DNA of 64,000 nt from Henricia sp. BOLD:AAB3569. Lineage: Eukaryota > Echinodermata > Asteroidea > Spinulosida > Echinasteridae. Shown in pieces: positions 11,153-21,909 of this stretch. The position numbers were made by a program, and so were the translations under genes. The notes beneath the pieces were generated by a model. That model searched no databases and was not told the DNA's origin. It worked only from the letters and a program-made list of their open reading frames with translations. Numbering within the stretch: position 1 is the stretch's first letter; each line of letters opens with the position of its first letter. The stretch covers positions 1,612,001 to 1,676,000 of the forward strand of contig JBBELK010000003.1 in assembly GCA_037783545.1 (NCBI GenBank). Reading direction: 5' to 3'.

Positions 11153-11520
11153 TTTGATGTAAAATGAATAAAAAGTGGCGTTTTTCAACTTTGAATCTAT
11201 TTCTTAACAGAAACTTACTAAAAGAAGGCGTTGTTTGGGCATGTCACTTTAGGATCACACAAGAGAAATATAAAAAAAAACCATAAATTCAATTGAAATT
11301 TTGGCAAACTGCTGCAGTTTTCACCCCCATTCCACCCCCATGGATTACAACTAATATGTAAAACAAAATCAAACAGCCAAGGGTTACAAAAGTTTCGCAA
11401 GTTGGAGAAAATAGAGGAATCTTTTTGTGAATCGTTGAATGTGATTTTCCTGTTTTTGCCTAATATGACATCACAACTTTGCTCATGAATATGTTAATTT
11501 GTATGAGCATAAACGTTTTA
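11153..11520 (-). mobile_element. TTAA-type MITE family A, truncated copy
   Basis: In reverse orientation it matches the central two thirds of 20301-20865, including the TGCAGTTT/CACCCCCA block, the CAAACAGCC block and the TGACATCACAAC..CATGAATATG core. Both terminal repeats are missing. Confidence 0.65.
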
Positions 11521-11695
11521 GATTACCAGCGAATGTCTAGACCCATGTTACCCAGGCAAATGACGTCACGCCATAGTAGTTTATGGTCTTGCGTGATTGA
11601 GACTTGCGCTGTACTGAAAGCATCATTGAAGTATAATTGAAGCATCATAGAAGTATTGGGTCTATAGGGAAGCCTGAGGGAGTAATACCAACTGT

Positions 11696-11765
11696 GCCTT
11701 ATAGCTCAGCTGGTAGAGCATCTGCCTAGTGAGTCAGAGGTCTCGGGTTCAAATCCTGATAAGGC
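11696..11765 (+). mobile_element. tRNA-like SINE head, family S3 (possibly a tRNA-like pseudogene)
   Basis: A 70-base tRNA-like unit with a perfect 7-bp acceptor stem (GCCTTAT/ATAAGGC), D arm AGCTC..GAGC, and B-box GGGTTCAAATCC. The anticodon arm is 18 rather than 17 bases (CTGCCTAGTGAGTCAG) and does not close properly; with one base bulged it would read AGT (Thr-like). The same sequence recurs as the SINE at 13637-13706, the array at 32073-32935 and 3' halves near 25080. I therefore call it a SINE or pseudogene, not a functional tRNA. Confidence 0.6.
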
Positions 11766-11799
11766 CCTTACGATTTTTCTCTCATCCTAAACTTGTTTG

Positions 11800-11992
11800 A
11801 AAGCATCATGTAACTTGCACTACGTAAACAAGTAGTGCATGGGACAAAAGTTGGTGGCGTGCTGTGAGTGGGTTTCTTGTGAAAAAAAATGTACTCATGT
11901 GGTTCTCGAAAAACCTACTCACAGCTTTGTATCGCTGCCAACTTTTGTCCCATGCACTACTTGTTTACGTAGTGCACATACATTATGCTTCC
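11800..11992. mobile_element. Young hairpin MITE with 38-bp perfect arms
   Basis: Arms 11817-11854 and 11938-11975 are exact reverse complements; pairing continues less perfectly inward (GTGAGTGGGTTT) and outward to AAGCAT. The loop is about 80 bp. The lack of mismatches suggests a recent insertion or ongoing arm correction. It starts about 35 bp after the S3 tRNA-like unit. Confidence 0.8.
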
Positions 11993-12252
11993 AGTACAGT
12001 TTGATTTGTAGCGGTAGTTACATGTACGATGATTTGTATCTGGTTTCCATATCGCTTGAGACATCAAACAGCCGTATACTAACTTGCGTAGGCATTGACG
12101 TGATTGGCAGGCGTCAACGTGCAAATAAAACCACTCCAACTTTTTAAAACCACTCGGGTTTTTTTCCGCAAACCGATTTTGTTTAGGATTCGTCGTAACC
12201 ACAAAAGCTTTTTCATTTTTTTTACTGCAAAATAGCGTATTGACCCCTTTCG

Positions 12253-12478
12253 AACACGTGCGAATATGCCATTTTGGGAGTCAAATAATGCTGAGTCATT
12301 GTGGAAGCGATGTGCGTGCGCGTTGTGTGTCTCTCTGGTGGGCGCAACGCGGTTTAGTCCACCAATGGGAGCCTCATCATAGCGCGTTACGCGCGCTATG
12401 GACACACACAACGCGCACGCACATTGCTTTCACAACGACGCGGCATCGTTTTACTCCCAAAATGACGTCATTCGCACG
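12253..12478. mobile_element. GC-rich foldback element
   Basis: Arms of about 90 bp carry CGTGCGAAT, CATTTTGGGAGT and ATGTGCGTGCGCGTTGTGTG, paired with their complements on the right side. The centre holds GCGCGTTACGCGCGC. The reading frames through it are by-products of the palindrome. Confidence 0.75.
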
Positions 12479-12484
12479 AGCTCA

Positions 12485-13495
12485 ATAGCTATCACAGGCC
12501 CACTGAACAAAACCTCTTAACGCGACCTTGACTTTTAGAACGACAATCAAAACAACCCGTAAACACACGCAACCAGTGAAACACACCCAACTTACCCCAT
12601 GCTGAAAATTATCAGAAAACGGACAAGGCCAACTGTTAATTTTTTCGTCAAGGATGTTTGTCAACATAAGGTTATTATTTTCGTGCTTGATAATACCTCT
12701 CAAATGATTGGTCCTTTATATAAGAAATACACAGCATGTGTAATGACCAAAAAAAACGGCCTTGTTAAATAAAAAATCGAAGAGTAAACAGATCTGTTTT
12801 TGACACGCGATCTGGCGGTGGAGAGATTTTGGTATATAACCTTGGCGACGGCTGTTCTCGGAATTCCCAGGCACGCATATGGTATCGCTTGCGGGGCAGC
12901 ATGGGCTGTATTTTATGCGGCACCTGTCACATAACGCCACGGTGACTGTTAACTGTTGGTTACACCTGGGTCTCGACATAAGCTTGGCAATCCGTCAACA
13001 AATTGCGGTTTTTATGCAACTCGCTGGAAATATATCAAGGGCGTTTTCCCTTTAAGTGTGGGGTTGGTTGGAGAAGCTTGATTGGCAGTGGCAAACCAAT
13101 AAAATATATTGACGATTGTGTGTATACACGTATTCGTCGATGTAGCTATATGCGCGCAATTTCTGCATTTTTTTGTCATTGTAGTGTGTCCAATTGGCAT
13201 GGTGGTACCGCGCATGCGCGCACAATATTCCCGAGCACCATTTTGCAACAGAAGCCATGTTTCTTGGCAGGTTTTCGCGTTAAAGTGATCATTTAAAAAT
13301 GAAAACACAAAATCCAAAATGGCCGCCGTGCAAAGTTTGTATTACGTAATACATTCACTCAGACGAGACCTATTTTGGTGCGTTGTGCGCATCTCGCGCA
13401 AAGCATTGTGGGTCATATTTGTACCAAGCAAACTACGATCATTATACGGTGCGTTATGTTTGGTACAACGCGTGGAACTTGACGAGCGCGCGCGG
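12485..13495. other. No gene seen
   Basis: Several short frames on both strands, none with a domain or a consistent splice structure. Confidence 0.45.
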
Positions 13496-13500
13496 TTGAT

Positions 13501-13549
13501 CTGCACATGCGCACTCCATACATGCGCACTCCATACATGCGCACTCCGA
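13501..13549 (+). repeat. 16-bp tandem repeat x3
   Basis: Three units of CATGCGCACTCCATA, the last cut short by CCGAAG. Confidence 0.85.
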
Positions 13550-13636
13550 AGAAGTTTGTAGTCGCGGAAAGAAACAAACCGATATTGGGTGTGGCGCCAA
13601 TTTACTGACCAAATAGCCAAACAAAATATCATATGG

Positions 13637-13706
13637 TCCTTATTAGGATTTCAACTCGAGACCTCTGACACACCGGGCAGATGCTCTACCAGCTGAGCTG
13701 TAAGAC
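13637..13706 (-). mobile_element. tRNA-like SINE head, family S3 (minus)
   Basis: The reverse complement reads TCTTACAGCTCAGCTGG, then GTGTGTCAGAGGTCTCG and a degenerate B-box GAGTTGAAATCC. It is the same family as 11696-11765 and 32073-32935. Its upstream leader is split by the hAT-like element at 13731-14135: the leader motif CTTGGGG resumes at about 14144-14150 on the minus strand. Confidence 0.7.
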
Positions 13707-13730
13707 ACAGTGGTAAAGTCCTGGGCTGCG

Positions 13731-14135
13731 TTCCAAACACGCGGACGGTTTGATAACGTTGGCGCCAACGTTTGCTCAATGTGGAATGGATCGTTTGCCA
13801 AAATACATTGTCAAGATGGCGGCGCCCACAGTCACAGCAGTCGTATCGACGTTGTAATACCAAATCTTTGAGGAAATGTGACACGTTGCTATTGATTGTG
13901 TACCGCCAGCGATAAGGGAGAAAACCACGAAAGGTCCAATTTATTTGTTATTTTCCAAACTACAAACCATCGTCTGTCATCTTTCGTGTCACGCACTCCA
14001 TTTTGAAATCACTCGCGAACATCGCGAACAATCCAAAAGTTTGTTGGCCAACGTATGCGGACGCTGGCGGCGCACAATGCGTTCCACTCGAAAAGTTCGC
14101 CAACGTTTGCAAACGTTCGCGTTGGAACGCAGCCC
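13731..14135. mobile_element. hAT-like MITE with 8-bp target duplication
   Basis: The terminal inverted repeat is GGGCTGCGTTCCAA (left 13733-13746, right 14122-14135). The flanking sequence TAAAGTCC on the left and TAAAGTCT on the right fits an 8-bp target duplication with one change, typical of hAT elements. Removing the element rejoins an S3 SINE leader resembling the units at 32143-32900. The interior (ATGGCGGCGCC, CAACGTTTGC motifs) is non-coding. Confidence 0.7.
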
Positions 14136-14139
14136 TAAA

Positions 14140-14690
14140 GTCTTCCCCAAGGAGCAAGTATTTTCGTTAGTGTTGCCACGAATGAAGTCCGTTCCTTTTC
14201 CGCGGTATTGTAAAAATGCGAAATTTGCCAAGAACAAAACAAACATTTTGGCGCCAAAATCACTGCGCAGTAAATGTAGTCAGGTGTAGTGCTTTGAATT
14301 CAAAACTTCGCTTTTAACGCCTATACGAGCTCTGTGGACCAAAAAATACTTCCAAACAATACCATTACACCTTACAACCTATAGCTGTCAGTCGCACGCT
14401 CAAAAGTTGACAAGTTGTTTTATAGGCTAATAAATAACATAGTGTTTATGTGTACGTAAATACACACGTTGGCTGTAGAAATAAATAACGTCTATCTGTT
14501 AAGACGTTACAGCTGGCTCCCCGCGGGGCCATTAACGGGTAAATTTCAATGGTACCCATTAGCCCTGTGATTTGTTTTGTTTAATTTAAAGGCCTTTTTA
14601 CTGGCGATTTTCAAATCACCATGGACATGTTTAAGTGTTTTCGCGACGGTGACCAGAATCATGTTTCGTACGTAATAACCAATTCAACTT
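14140..14690. other. No gene seen
   Basis: No reading frame or repeat structure recognised. Confidence 0.5.
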
Positions 14691-14693
14691 ATT

Positions 14694-14995
14694 CGCAACA
14701 AATTATTGATACCAAATTAGTGATTTCTATAGTATCGATACCAACAATCCCGCAACACTAAAATTCATTCACAACAAATTATCGATACTTCGTATTTCAA
14801 TAATTTCGATACCAGTATCGATACCAAAAATCCCGCAACATTAAATCTTCCCAACAAATTATCGATACTTCGTATTTCAATAATATCGATACCAGTATTG
14901 ATACCAAAATGCTGCAACTCTAAAACTCACTCGCAACAGATTATCGATACTGTACATTTCAGTAGTATCGATACTAACATCGCCCAACACTAAAA
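14694..14995 (+). repeat. ATCGATA tandem array, 4 units
   Basis: Four diverged units of 70-85 bp. Each contains AACAAATTATCGATAC, then AATA-TATCGATACCA, then CCCGCAACACTAAAA. The ATCGATA heptamer occurs about eight times. Confidence 0.8.
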
Positions 14996-14999
14996 ACAG

Positions 15000-15550
15000 C
15001 CAAAGAGATATTGAATCAGCGCGCGAGGACTTGAAATGAAGTTTTCCGCTGCCACAATTCGAGTTGATAGATCTCTTTTTAATTATAGCCACCCGGGGGT
15101 GATCACATTTCACCCTAAGTGTTTTTGACTGAAATCGGTTTCAGGATGTAATACCATTACGAGGCCTCAGGGCTACGCCTTAACAACTCGCCCGGCCCAG
15201 CAAGGCCCGGGCCCGGCAAGGCCCGGCCAATGACCTGATGTACGTACACCCCTACTCCCGGTCTATCATCCTTTTTCCTATAGTATAAGTTGTTTCACTT
15301 TTCTTGCGGCTGAAGTCTCTTTGTTATTTGAACTTCGGAGAATTCCTTCATCCTCTCGATTTACTTTTAGCACTGCTTTCTATAATTTTAAAAAAATCAC
15401 TTCGAAACGGCGTTGCGTTTCGTCCATTTTGTACATCTTTTATGTTACACAAGTCCACATTTGTTTGTTTTCCAGTGTTAATATCTTACTCCAGTATTCT
15501 GCTTATACACGATTTTCGAATAGTGTAAACACAAACATAAACGTTTAGTC
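15000..15550. other. No gene; GC-rich duplicated patch
   Basis: At 15188-15228 the phrase CCCGGCAAGGCCCGG and close variants repeat, giving a self-complementary GC-rich patch. Otherwise nothing is recognised. Confidence 0.5.
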
Positions 15551-15640
15551 AATTGATATAGGCTGGTTCCCTGGCTATTTTGCGTGCAAAACATAACCAT
15601 AATACCATGGTAGTCAGTGGCCTATTTTCGTTCGCATGGG
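15551..15640 (-). repeat. Family E repeat fragment
   Basis: In reverse orientation it matches 505-575 and 3293-3360 (GGTTCCCTGGCTAT and the TACCATGGTAGTCAG side). Confidence 0.5.
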
Positions 15641-15839
15641 GACACCCGTACCCCTGTACAAAAATGCTTATGCAAACGCATCTATATATATAAATGTATC
15701 TTCAGTTATAGTTTTCTTATAAAATGATATTGACTCGAGATACATGGGTGGCGCCATTGGCAGCCGACGGCCATGAGACACCGGGTAATCCCTATATATA
15801 CTTTTCACGAAATAGTGCTTTGAAATTTGTACGTGCGTG

Positions 15840-15985
15840 ACACAACACACTATACCAACGGCTTTGCATCCCATCCGAAGGGTGGACCAGTTGTGGATAA
15901 ATGCCTTGCTCAAGGGCACAGGTAACCGACCGGGTGTTGATCCCACACCACCAAATTTCCACCCGAGTGTTACGAGTCAACGACC
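15840..15985. mobile_element. SINE-like repeat S4
   Basis: Contains AAATGCCTTGCTCAAGGGC followed by a GTGTTGATCCCACACC block. A related stretch lies at 25440-25640 (AAATGCCTTGCCCATGG, then GGCACTAGTGGGGCTC). Such 'ccttg-caaggg' central blocks are common in animal SINEs. Orientation and ends are unclear. Confidence 0.4.
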
Positions 15986-15989
15986 CAAA

Positions 15990-16795
15990 CTACTCGGCCG
16001 CGGTACCCCAAAACTTGAACGAAAGACGGTGAACGTCCTTGCGCAGTGCGCACCTATAACGGTAATTTTTCAAGTCTCGTTTTAAGATGACACATCGCGA
16101 AGTGAGATATAGGAGGTGCAGTAATTTGCTCCATCTTTGGGGCTGTCATTTGCAATCTCCGCGTAAGGGCCTCAACTCCACAAACTGACCGTCTATCAGA
16201 AGGGAGCAGCGCGGGGGGAAATTAGTCTGGATACGGTCGGTTGAGCCGTGCTTGAACTGCCCGAGGGTCGCAATGATTTAGATCGCCTTGCTCTCAGAAG
16301 GAACTCTCGTATCCTAGGGGGGCGTTATACTCATCTAAAATATCAAAAACCTGAAAGGAATTGTGATAATTATGGACTCAACTTCACCCCTGAAAAACTC
16401 CTTTAATAGTGTATTTTTTGAGTCAACAAATTACAGAAAAAGACGTATTTTGAAATACTTTAGGCCTATTCTACTTTTGGAAAATCCTTTGGAATATACA
16501 GTTAGATAAAAACGTACAAATTATACTCCTCTATCGAGGAGGCTGAGCGATGTAACATCTTTAATCGGTCAGTAACGTGTATAAACACCTCTTGTGGCCA
16601 GATTGACCGCACCGGCATCTGTAAGAGCCACTGAGGCAGGGTGCGCCACTCTGCTTAAAGTGCCTCCCTGAGCTCCTGCACTTCTAACCTGGGGCTGTTT
16701 TTGAGGCCCGCTTTTCAAGAGGATAGCTCATCATCCCACGCAGATTCAGTCAGATCGAAAATCTAACAAAATTAGTTTCCCGAGAGGATTCTCCC
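15990..16795. other. No gene seen
   Basis: Contains GC-rich stretches (16190-16330, 16590-16700) that do not fold into a recognisable RNA and carry no reading frame. Confidence 0.45.
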
Positions 16796-16799
16796 AGAA

Positions 16800-16985
16800 A
16801 CAGGAAATGTCACATTTCATTACTGTGCATGGGAATCATTTTGTTCAAACAGGTCCTCTTGGACCTGAAGGAAATCACTGAAGCAGAACAGTCTTGAATG
16901 TGATTCCAAAGTGATTGGTCAATCAGTGCCTTGTTATCCACAAGTTCACTGCAATTCAGCACACTTCTTGAAAAATGCGTTTCTT
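16800..16985 (+). repeat. Family F repeat, copy 1
   Basis: Matches 29400-29580 in reverse complement. Shared blocks are TTTGTTCAAACAGGTCC, CACTGAAGCAGAACAGTCTT, CCAAAGTGATTGGTC and GCCTTGTTATCCACAAGTTC. Confidence 0.75.
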
Positions 16986-17037
16986 TTAATTTTAGGGAGA
17001 GTATAAATATTATATTGAACAGCGATTGACTTGGGAT

Positions 17038-17067
17038 ATGGCGGTTTGCTATTTAGCAAACCGCCAT
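17038..17067. repeat. Perfect 13-bp hairpin
   Basis: ATGGCGGTTTGCT and its exact complement are separated by four bases. It stands alone, outside recognised repeats. Confidence 0.8.
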
Positions 17068-17069
17068 CT

Positions 17070-17655
17070 TTAGTGCACGGGATCATTTAGTTCATGCCGA
17101 TATTTTGCAGGTTCATCAACTCCTATCATATCTTGACATTTCTGCCATTGGGCATGTCAACTTTTACTCAGTGTAACTCGCAAGGGACACCATGAACCAA
17201 ATTGGACACATGGTTTTGTGCTATACAGCATGCTACCACGTATTATAAAGCGAATGAGTGTTTCATATCAACCCTTGTTGTGACGAGTATAATGATTGTA
17301 ATTTAAGTTATCCGGTCATTGGAGGCCGGCCGCGCAGGTAACAGGCTTCGGTCGTTGACATCAACACAAGACGAAACACTGACATTTATATACGTCAAGA
17401 ATTTGCTCACTTAAAACCCGTATACGGGTTTTGCAATGTCCGAAAGTGTTAATCAACCATGACCGGAAAATCTTACTCAAATTGAAGATAGAAGTGGTTC
17501 CAACTGTCCAATGCAATGATTCCGCCCGAAATATTTCTTTTACAAGAAACTGATAATTAAAGATGAATTTATATAAATGCGTGTACACACGTATTGTTTT
17601 ACAAGCCTGAAGGGCGCCCTCATGTGAGCGAATTCAAGCCCCTGACTATTACGGT
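17070..17655. other. No gene seen
   Basis: AT-rich, no supported gene or repeat. Confidence 0.5.
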
Positions 17656-17660
17656 ATAGA

Positions 17661-17881
17661 GTTAGATATAGAGAACTAGAGTGTGCACTCCCAATACTTG
17701 ATGTGCCGATATGGACGCCGCCATTTTGGCTTAACGCTGTGGGTGCACGGTGGGCAAAGAGGTGTTGCCCACTTTGCACTTATATAGAGTTAAGCAAACA
17801 TGGCGTCGCCCACATCGGCACAGTCCTCACACGAGACTTGAATATCCATATGCAGTGCACACTCTAGTTTTCTATTCTAAC
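17661..17881. mobile_element. Foldback MITE, 28-bp TIR
   Basis: Left end GTTAGATATAGAGAACTAG and right end complement (17854-17881) share 28 bp including AACTAGAGTGTGCACT. Inner blocks GATGTGCCGATATGG and GCGTCGCCCACATCGGCAC also pair, so most of the 221 bp folds back. Confidence 0.85.
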
Positions 17882-18110
17882 TGTTTTGCGTGCAATATAG
17901 CCACGGAACCGGCCTATAGGACTGTGGCTTTGCGCAATTTCTTGAAAATATGGACAGATTTTTATTGGTCTCTCGGAACGTATCTAGATGAGGTTTAAGC
18001 TGACTTATACACATGTATGTTTCTAACATAGGCTACTAGGCCTATACACATACATCCTTAATCACGCATGGAGATAACGCCGTCCGTAACAGTTTCCAAA
18101 TTCTGTAATC
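17878..18110 (+). repeat. Family E repeat, fuller copy
   Basis: Matches 505-660 (GTGCAATATAGCCACGGAACC, GCGCAATTTCTTGAAAA) and continues to a CATGGAGATAACGCCGT block also found near 34470. It starts at the right end of the foldback MITE. Confidence 0.6.
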
Positions 18111-18116
18111 TAGCTT

Positions 18117-18385
18117 TAAAGGCCATTGTATCATTTGCAATGACCCAATTTTGTTTTTCATGAGTTGACAAGTGTTGATAGCAATGGTAACAAACACCAC
18201 ATGCATTTATTTCCGTCCAAAATGGTATTTCATGCTGGAAATTTTCAAGGTTTTCTGAAGCTTTGATGCATCTATAAGTAGCTAAACTTTCTTCAGGCTA
18301 GTTTACCACCATTTTTCCTTAGATATTTTACACTCTTATTCCACGAATCTGCAAAAAGTTTCTTACGAATGAGGCCTTTCAGCGA
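18117..18385 (+). repeat. Family D repeat, copy 1
   Basis: Shares CATTTGCAATGACCCAA, GAGTTGACAAGTGTTG, AACAAACACCACATG and CAGGCTAGTTTACCACC with 42035-42320, 58745-59095, 60770-61050 (reversed) and a fragment at 61960-62080. Three of the five copies are in the SoxF intron. Confidence 0.7.
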
Positions 18386-18900
18386 AATATGGTTATGAGT
18401 TAGCACAAAAACGAGCCGGTTAGCACGCATTTTGGCATTCAAAGTGCTGTAACAGAAACGTGTTTTGTGAAATTACAACGCTATTTTACTGCTCAGCTAA
18501 AACAAAAAACCGTGTGCTCGCAGATTGAATGTACGAAAAAGCTTACGATAAATTGTTTTTATAAACGGGCGATATTTGGTTCCGGTCGTCACTTCCCAAG
18601 TTGTCAATGCTGCACTTAAATTCTGTAATTGGGTTATCGTTTAATCCGGGGACGTATCAAACGACATCTGGAAATTGAACCCTTCCGTCAACGGTGTACG
18701 GACGGAAGGAAGAGGTGGGGAGACGGGGGGAACGAGGTCTCATTACCCGGTGCTAAATGACAACGTCAGTGCGCTATGCGGTGTTCCGAAATTCGCACAC
18801 GATCGTGACATTGATTGACAAAATTTAAGTTGATAATTTGTGCACAAGACTATGGGAATAATTATGGCAACGTTACAAATAATGCACCTATCAATTGTTC
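18386..18900. other. No gene seen
   Basis: Ends in a poly-C run (18901-18909) next to the family G repeat; no gene supported. Confidence 0.5.
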
Positions 18901-18904
18901 CCCC

Positions 18905-19205
18905 CCCCCACCTCACCACATTTGGGCGATGTAGTGTTTGGACAAAGTGATTGGGGGCGAAATGGCACCCGGGCGAATTGGTTTGGGGGCGAAATGGCAC
19001 TTGGGCGAAGTGGTTTGGGGGCGAATTGAATTTTCGACGAAAACTAATTGTTTTACTAATTTCTCAAAGACTATAGCACTTCAGACAAAACCATTTTAGG
19101 GGAAGTTTTCAACGGTCATCATGTTTAGGCCTGTATTGTGTATATAGTTAGGCGTAAATCTGTGAACATTTCTGATTTTTGAGATACCAATCATGTATAG
19201 GCCTA
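18905..19205 (+). repeat. Family G repeat (GGGGCGAAATGGCAC), copy 1
   Basis: Near-identical by eye to 63595-63865. Short internal repeats of GTTTGGGGGCGAAATGGCA are followed by a body with GAAAACTAATTGTTTTACT and GACTATAGCACTT. Some bases differ by short gaps. Confidence 0.8.
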
Positions 19206-20090
19206 CTGCCTTTTAGGCAATGAGCCGGCCACATTTCTCCAGGCATATAGACAATGCTTTGTCTAGACTGCTCCCCGGTCCATACGACCGCTTTCATTCC
19301 ACATATGTAAGATAAAATCGCTAAATTGTCATAATTTCGCCCCGGACCCTCATAATTTTAACAACTTTGTTCTCATATAGGCTCATAATCCTTTGAGAAT
19401 GTCGAAAGATTTATTTGGTCGTTTATCCCGCCACTAGACGCCGGGGATTTGGATGTTTGTCGCGTCAATTGCCCTCTCCCCCCTTTTTCTAAGTTCCGAA
19501 TTATCCGCGCCGCGCGATGAGCGCCGCCGGAACTTCGCCGTAAAAAGCTCAACACGGCCCCACGCCAACCGCAAAATCTTCCTGTTTTCCCCATCGTCCG
19601 GTCATTTTTATTTTCCTTGCAAAAATCAACTTCTTCACATCCGGTAAAGCTTCACTAAAACATATATATCACTCTTCCGACGACAGGTCAGAGCAACTAT
19701 CCAAATTACTCCTGACACTACTGAACGCCGCAGGCAGTTTTACATCGTCACCTTTGCCCTGAACCGTTCGTTGAAACCATCCGATTTTAACGAAAACCTT
19801 TCTATTCTTGACAGTTCAAGTGTTTATGCTTTGAGAATGTGACTTGATTGGACACGACAGGGTTTAAGAAACTGTTTCATCGGGTTTCAAAATCAAGTCC
19901 GAATTTGATATAGTCCGGGAGTTTAGGGGTTGGACGTTTCGACACCGTGGACATTTCGACACCGTTCTGTAATCCGTATCGGAATTCCACTGTTGAAAAA
20001 CATTGAAATACTCCGGAAGGAGATCTAGTTTTGTGTTTGTTTTTCATTGCACTCTGACTTCGAACACAATCCCTTCAGTTTGACATGGGA
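19206..20090. other. No gene seen
   Basis: Contains CpG-containing stretches (19430-19620) with overlapping short frames on both strands, none convincing. Confidence 0.45.
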
Positions 20091-20094
20091 AAGT

Positions 20095-20290
20095 CGTGGT
20101 ATACATTTACATGTAGCAAGTTTCATTTCTGAAAACGTGTATTCAGAAATGAGAAAACCGAATGAATATTTGTGTACAAAACCAATGGGAAAGATCACGT
20201 GGGTACGTAATGTGACGTCACAGCTTTGCTCATGAATATGCACGTTGACATTAGCATAATCAAAAGGCATGTAATTAGGCCTACACCTTT
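20095..20290 (-). repeat. Family H repeat, copy
   Basis: Carries the block TGTGACGTCACAGCTTTGC, CATGAATATGCA and ATTAGCATAA shared with 28035-28200 and, reversed, with 24060-24290 and 39340-39450. The same core sits inside family A MITEs. Confidence 0.65.
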
Positions 20291-20300
20291 AAAACGAGTT

Positions 20301-20865
20301 TTAAATGGCCCATGATATAAGGGATTTTTATCAATGAAATCTATGCTATGCAACTACTCTACTCAGTCATAAAAATCCTTGTTTTGGGGGTTAAAACAAA
20401 GGTTTTTAGCTGTTATGCTAATGTAATATGCATATTCATGACCAAGGTTGTGATGTCACAACTTAGTCAAAGACTGAAAAATCACATTCAACTGTGCACG
20501 AAATATTCAACATTTTTTCTTAAACTTGCTGAAACTTTTGTAATCCATGCTGTTTGAGTTTGTTTTACATGTTTCCTGTTGTAAGCCATGACACAACTGG
20601 GGGTGGAAACTGCAGCAATTTGCCACCATTCCAGCTTAAAGTTTTGTCTTTACTTTTCCCTTGTGTCTTCCTGAAGTAATGCACCCCAAACAACACCTTC
20701 TTTCTGCGATTTACAACAATGAAATCTTCAAAAATGAAAAAGGCTACCTCTTATTAATGATTTTACATTAAAACGAACAATTAATAGTATGTCTTGCTAA
20801 ACAAGTAATCCATCAGGTGCAGTAAAGACTAGGCATAAAGTTGTGCAAAGTTATAGGCCCTTTAA
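20301..20865 (+). mobile_element. TTAA-type MITE family A, complete copy
   Basis: 565 bp. The left end TTAAATGGCC and right end GGCCCTTTAA form an imperfect 10-bp terminal repeat bounded by TTAA on both sides. The interior matches 1157-1722 and the reversed 33470-34030. TTAA boundaries resemble piggyBac-type insertion, but no transposase is encoded and the family assignment is inference. Confidence 0.8.
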
Positions 20866-21315
20866 GGTTAGTTACAATTTTGAAAGGGGTGATGACGTCA
20901 CCTTTCTACAGTTGCATGGAGACGTCAGGATTGAAGGCTGTGAAGTATTTAAAAAAAATTGCTGTGACCTGACTCACGCCCTCTCAAGTCAGAGCGGCGA
21001 ACTGCAAAACATGGCGACTTACATGAAGCATATTTAGACGCAAATTAAAAGTGATTTTTCAAATAGTGTGAACAAATATTCTTTTATGTGCTACGTTAAC
21101 AAACTTTGGCATGCTGGCGATATTTTGGAGAATTAAGCAACCTTCTGCAAGCGTTTCTCCACCTTTAATAACCCCGTGAAGAAAGTAGGCCTACACGGCC
21201 GACCATGCAGTGCGCCATCACCGAAATGGCCATCGTGATAATGACTATATTGATTAATGTAACCTAGACATTTTCTGATCGCAATTTTCCTCCGTCCTTC
21301 CCCCCGCCACTCCAC
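20866..21315. other. No gene seen
   Basis: Contains one TGACGTCA (20893-20900); no gene supported. Confidence 0.5.
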
Positions 21316-21319
21316 TTTA

Positions 21320-21545
21320 ACCAGCCCTGAATAATCCCATCACAACCCCGGCTAATAACACCATAGCCCCGGGTGTCATCTCGTGCCGCCAAGTGGCCGC
21401 ACCGTGGTTCAACGCCGCCCGACAGGCCGGCTCGTGCTCCTGCCCCAGCCCCTAAGCCAACTCACCCGGGATTGTTCCCGAGTCCTCCCCGTCATATTCA
21501 CAGCCCGCCTGGCTCCACGCTTCTTCCGAGTATCACTGTGGAATT
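21320..21545 (+). other. C-rich unexplained segment
   Basis: Plus-strand C-rich sequence with an open frame rich in Pro, Ala and Ser (about 21373-21588, no ATG start). Composition differs sharply from the AT-rich flanks. It may be a decayed exon, a pseudogene or transposon remnant; no domain is recognised. Confidence 0.25.
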
Positions 21546-21773
21546 GGATTTGCCGCTAGGCCCTGTTAATCATACTTACTACTGTTGAATCAGAATGATT
21601 ATATTTCAAAAAGGCATAAAAATTTGAAGCCAATAAGCCAATTTTCTAATTTTTTTGTTCATCTCCGTTGAATCTTGAAAATCATTACATTATCGCCTTT
21701 TCTGGATGAGATATCACTGAAAACAAAACACACGATAGTACGTTATGGAATAAAGCGGTGCGATAATACAAAA

Positions 21774-21905
21774 AATATCGCATATCGCCTCCGCAGTGGC
21801 GATATCGCACATTGCCTATTCATCGGCGATATTAATAGCGATATCGCATGTTGTCTCTGCGTTTACGATATCGCATCTAGCCTCTGCGAAATATCGCATT
21901 CTGCG
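21774..21905 (+). repeat. GCGATATCGCAT short tandem repeat
   Basis: About five units of roughly 24-32 bp, each with GATATCGCAT followed by a GCCTCTGCG-like phrase. GCGATATCGC is palindromic. Confidence 0.75.
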
Positions 21906-21909
21906 TCTG

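Noticed and set aside
11696-11765. Functional tRNA gene
   Set aside because: The anticodon arm is one base too long and unpaired, and the sequence belongs to a repeated SINE family.
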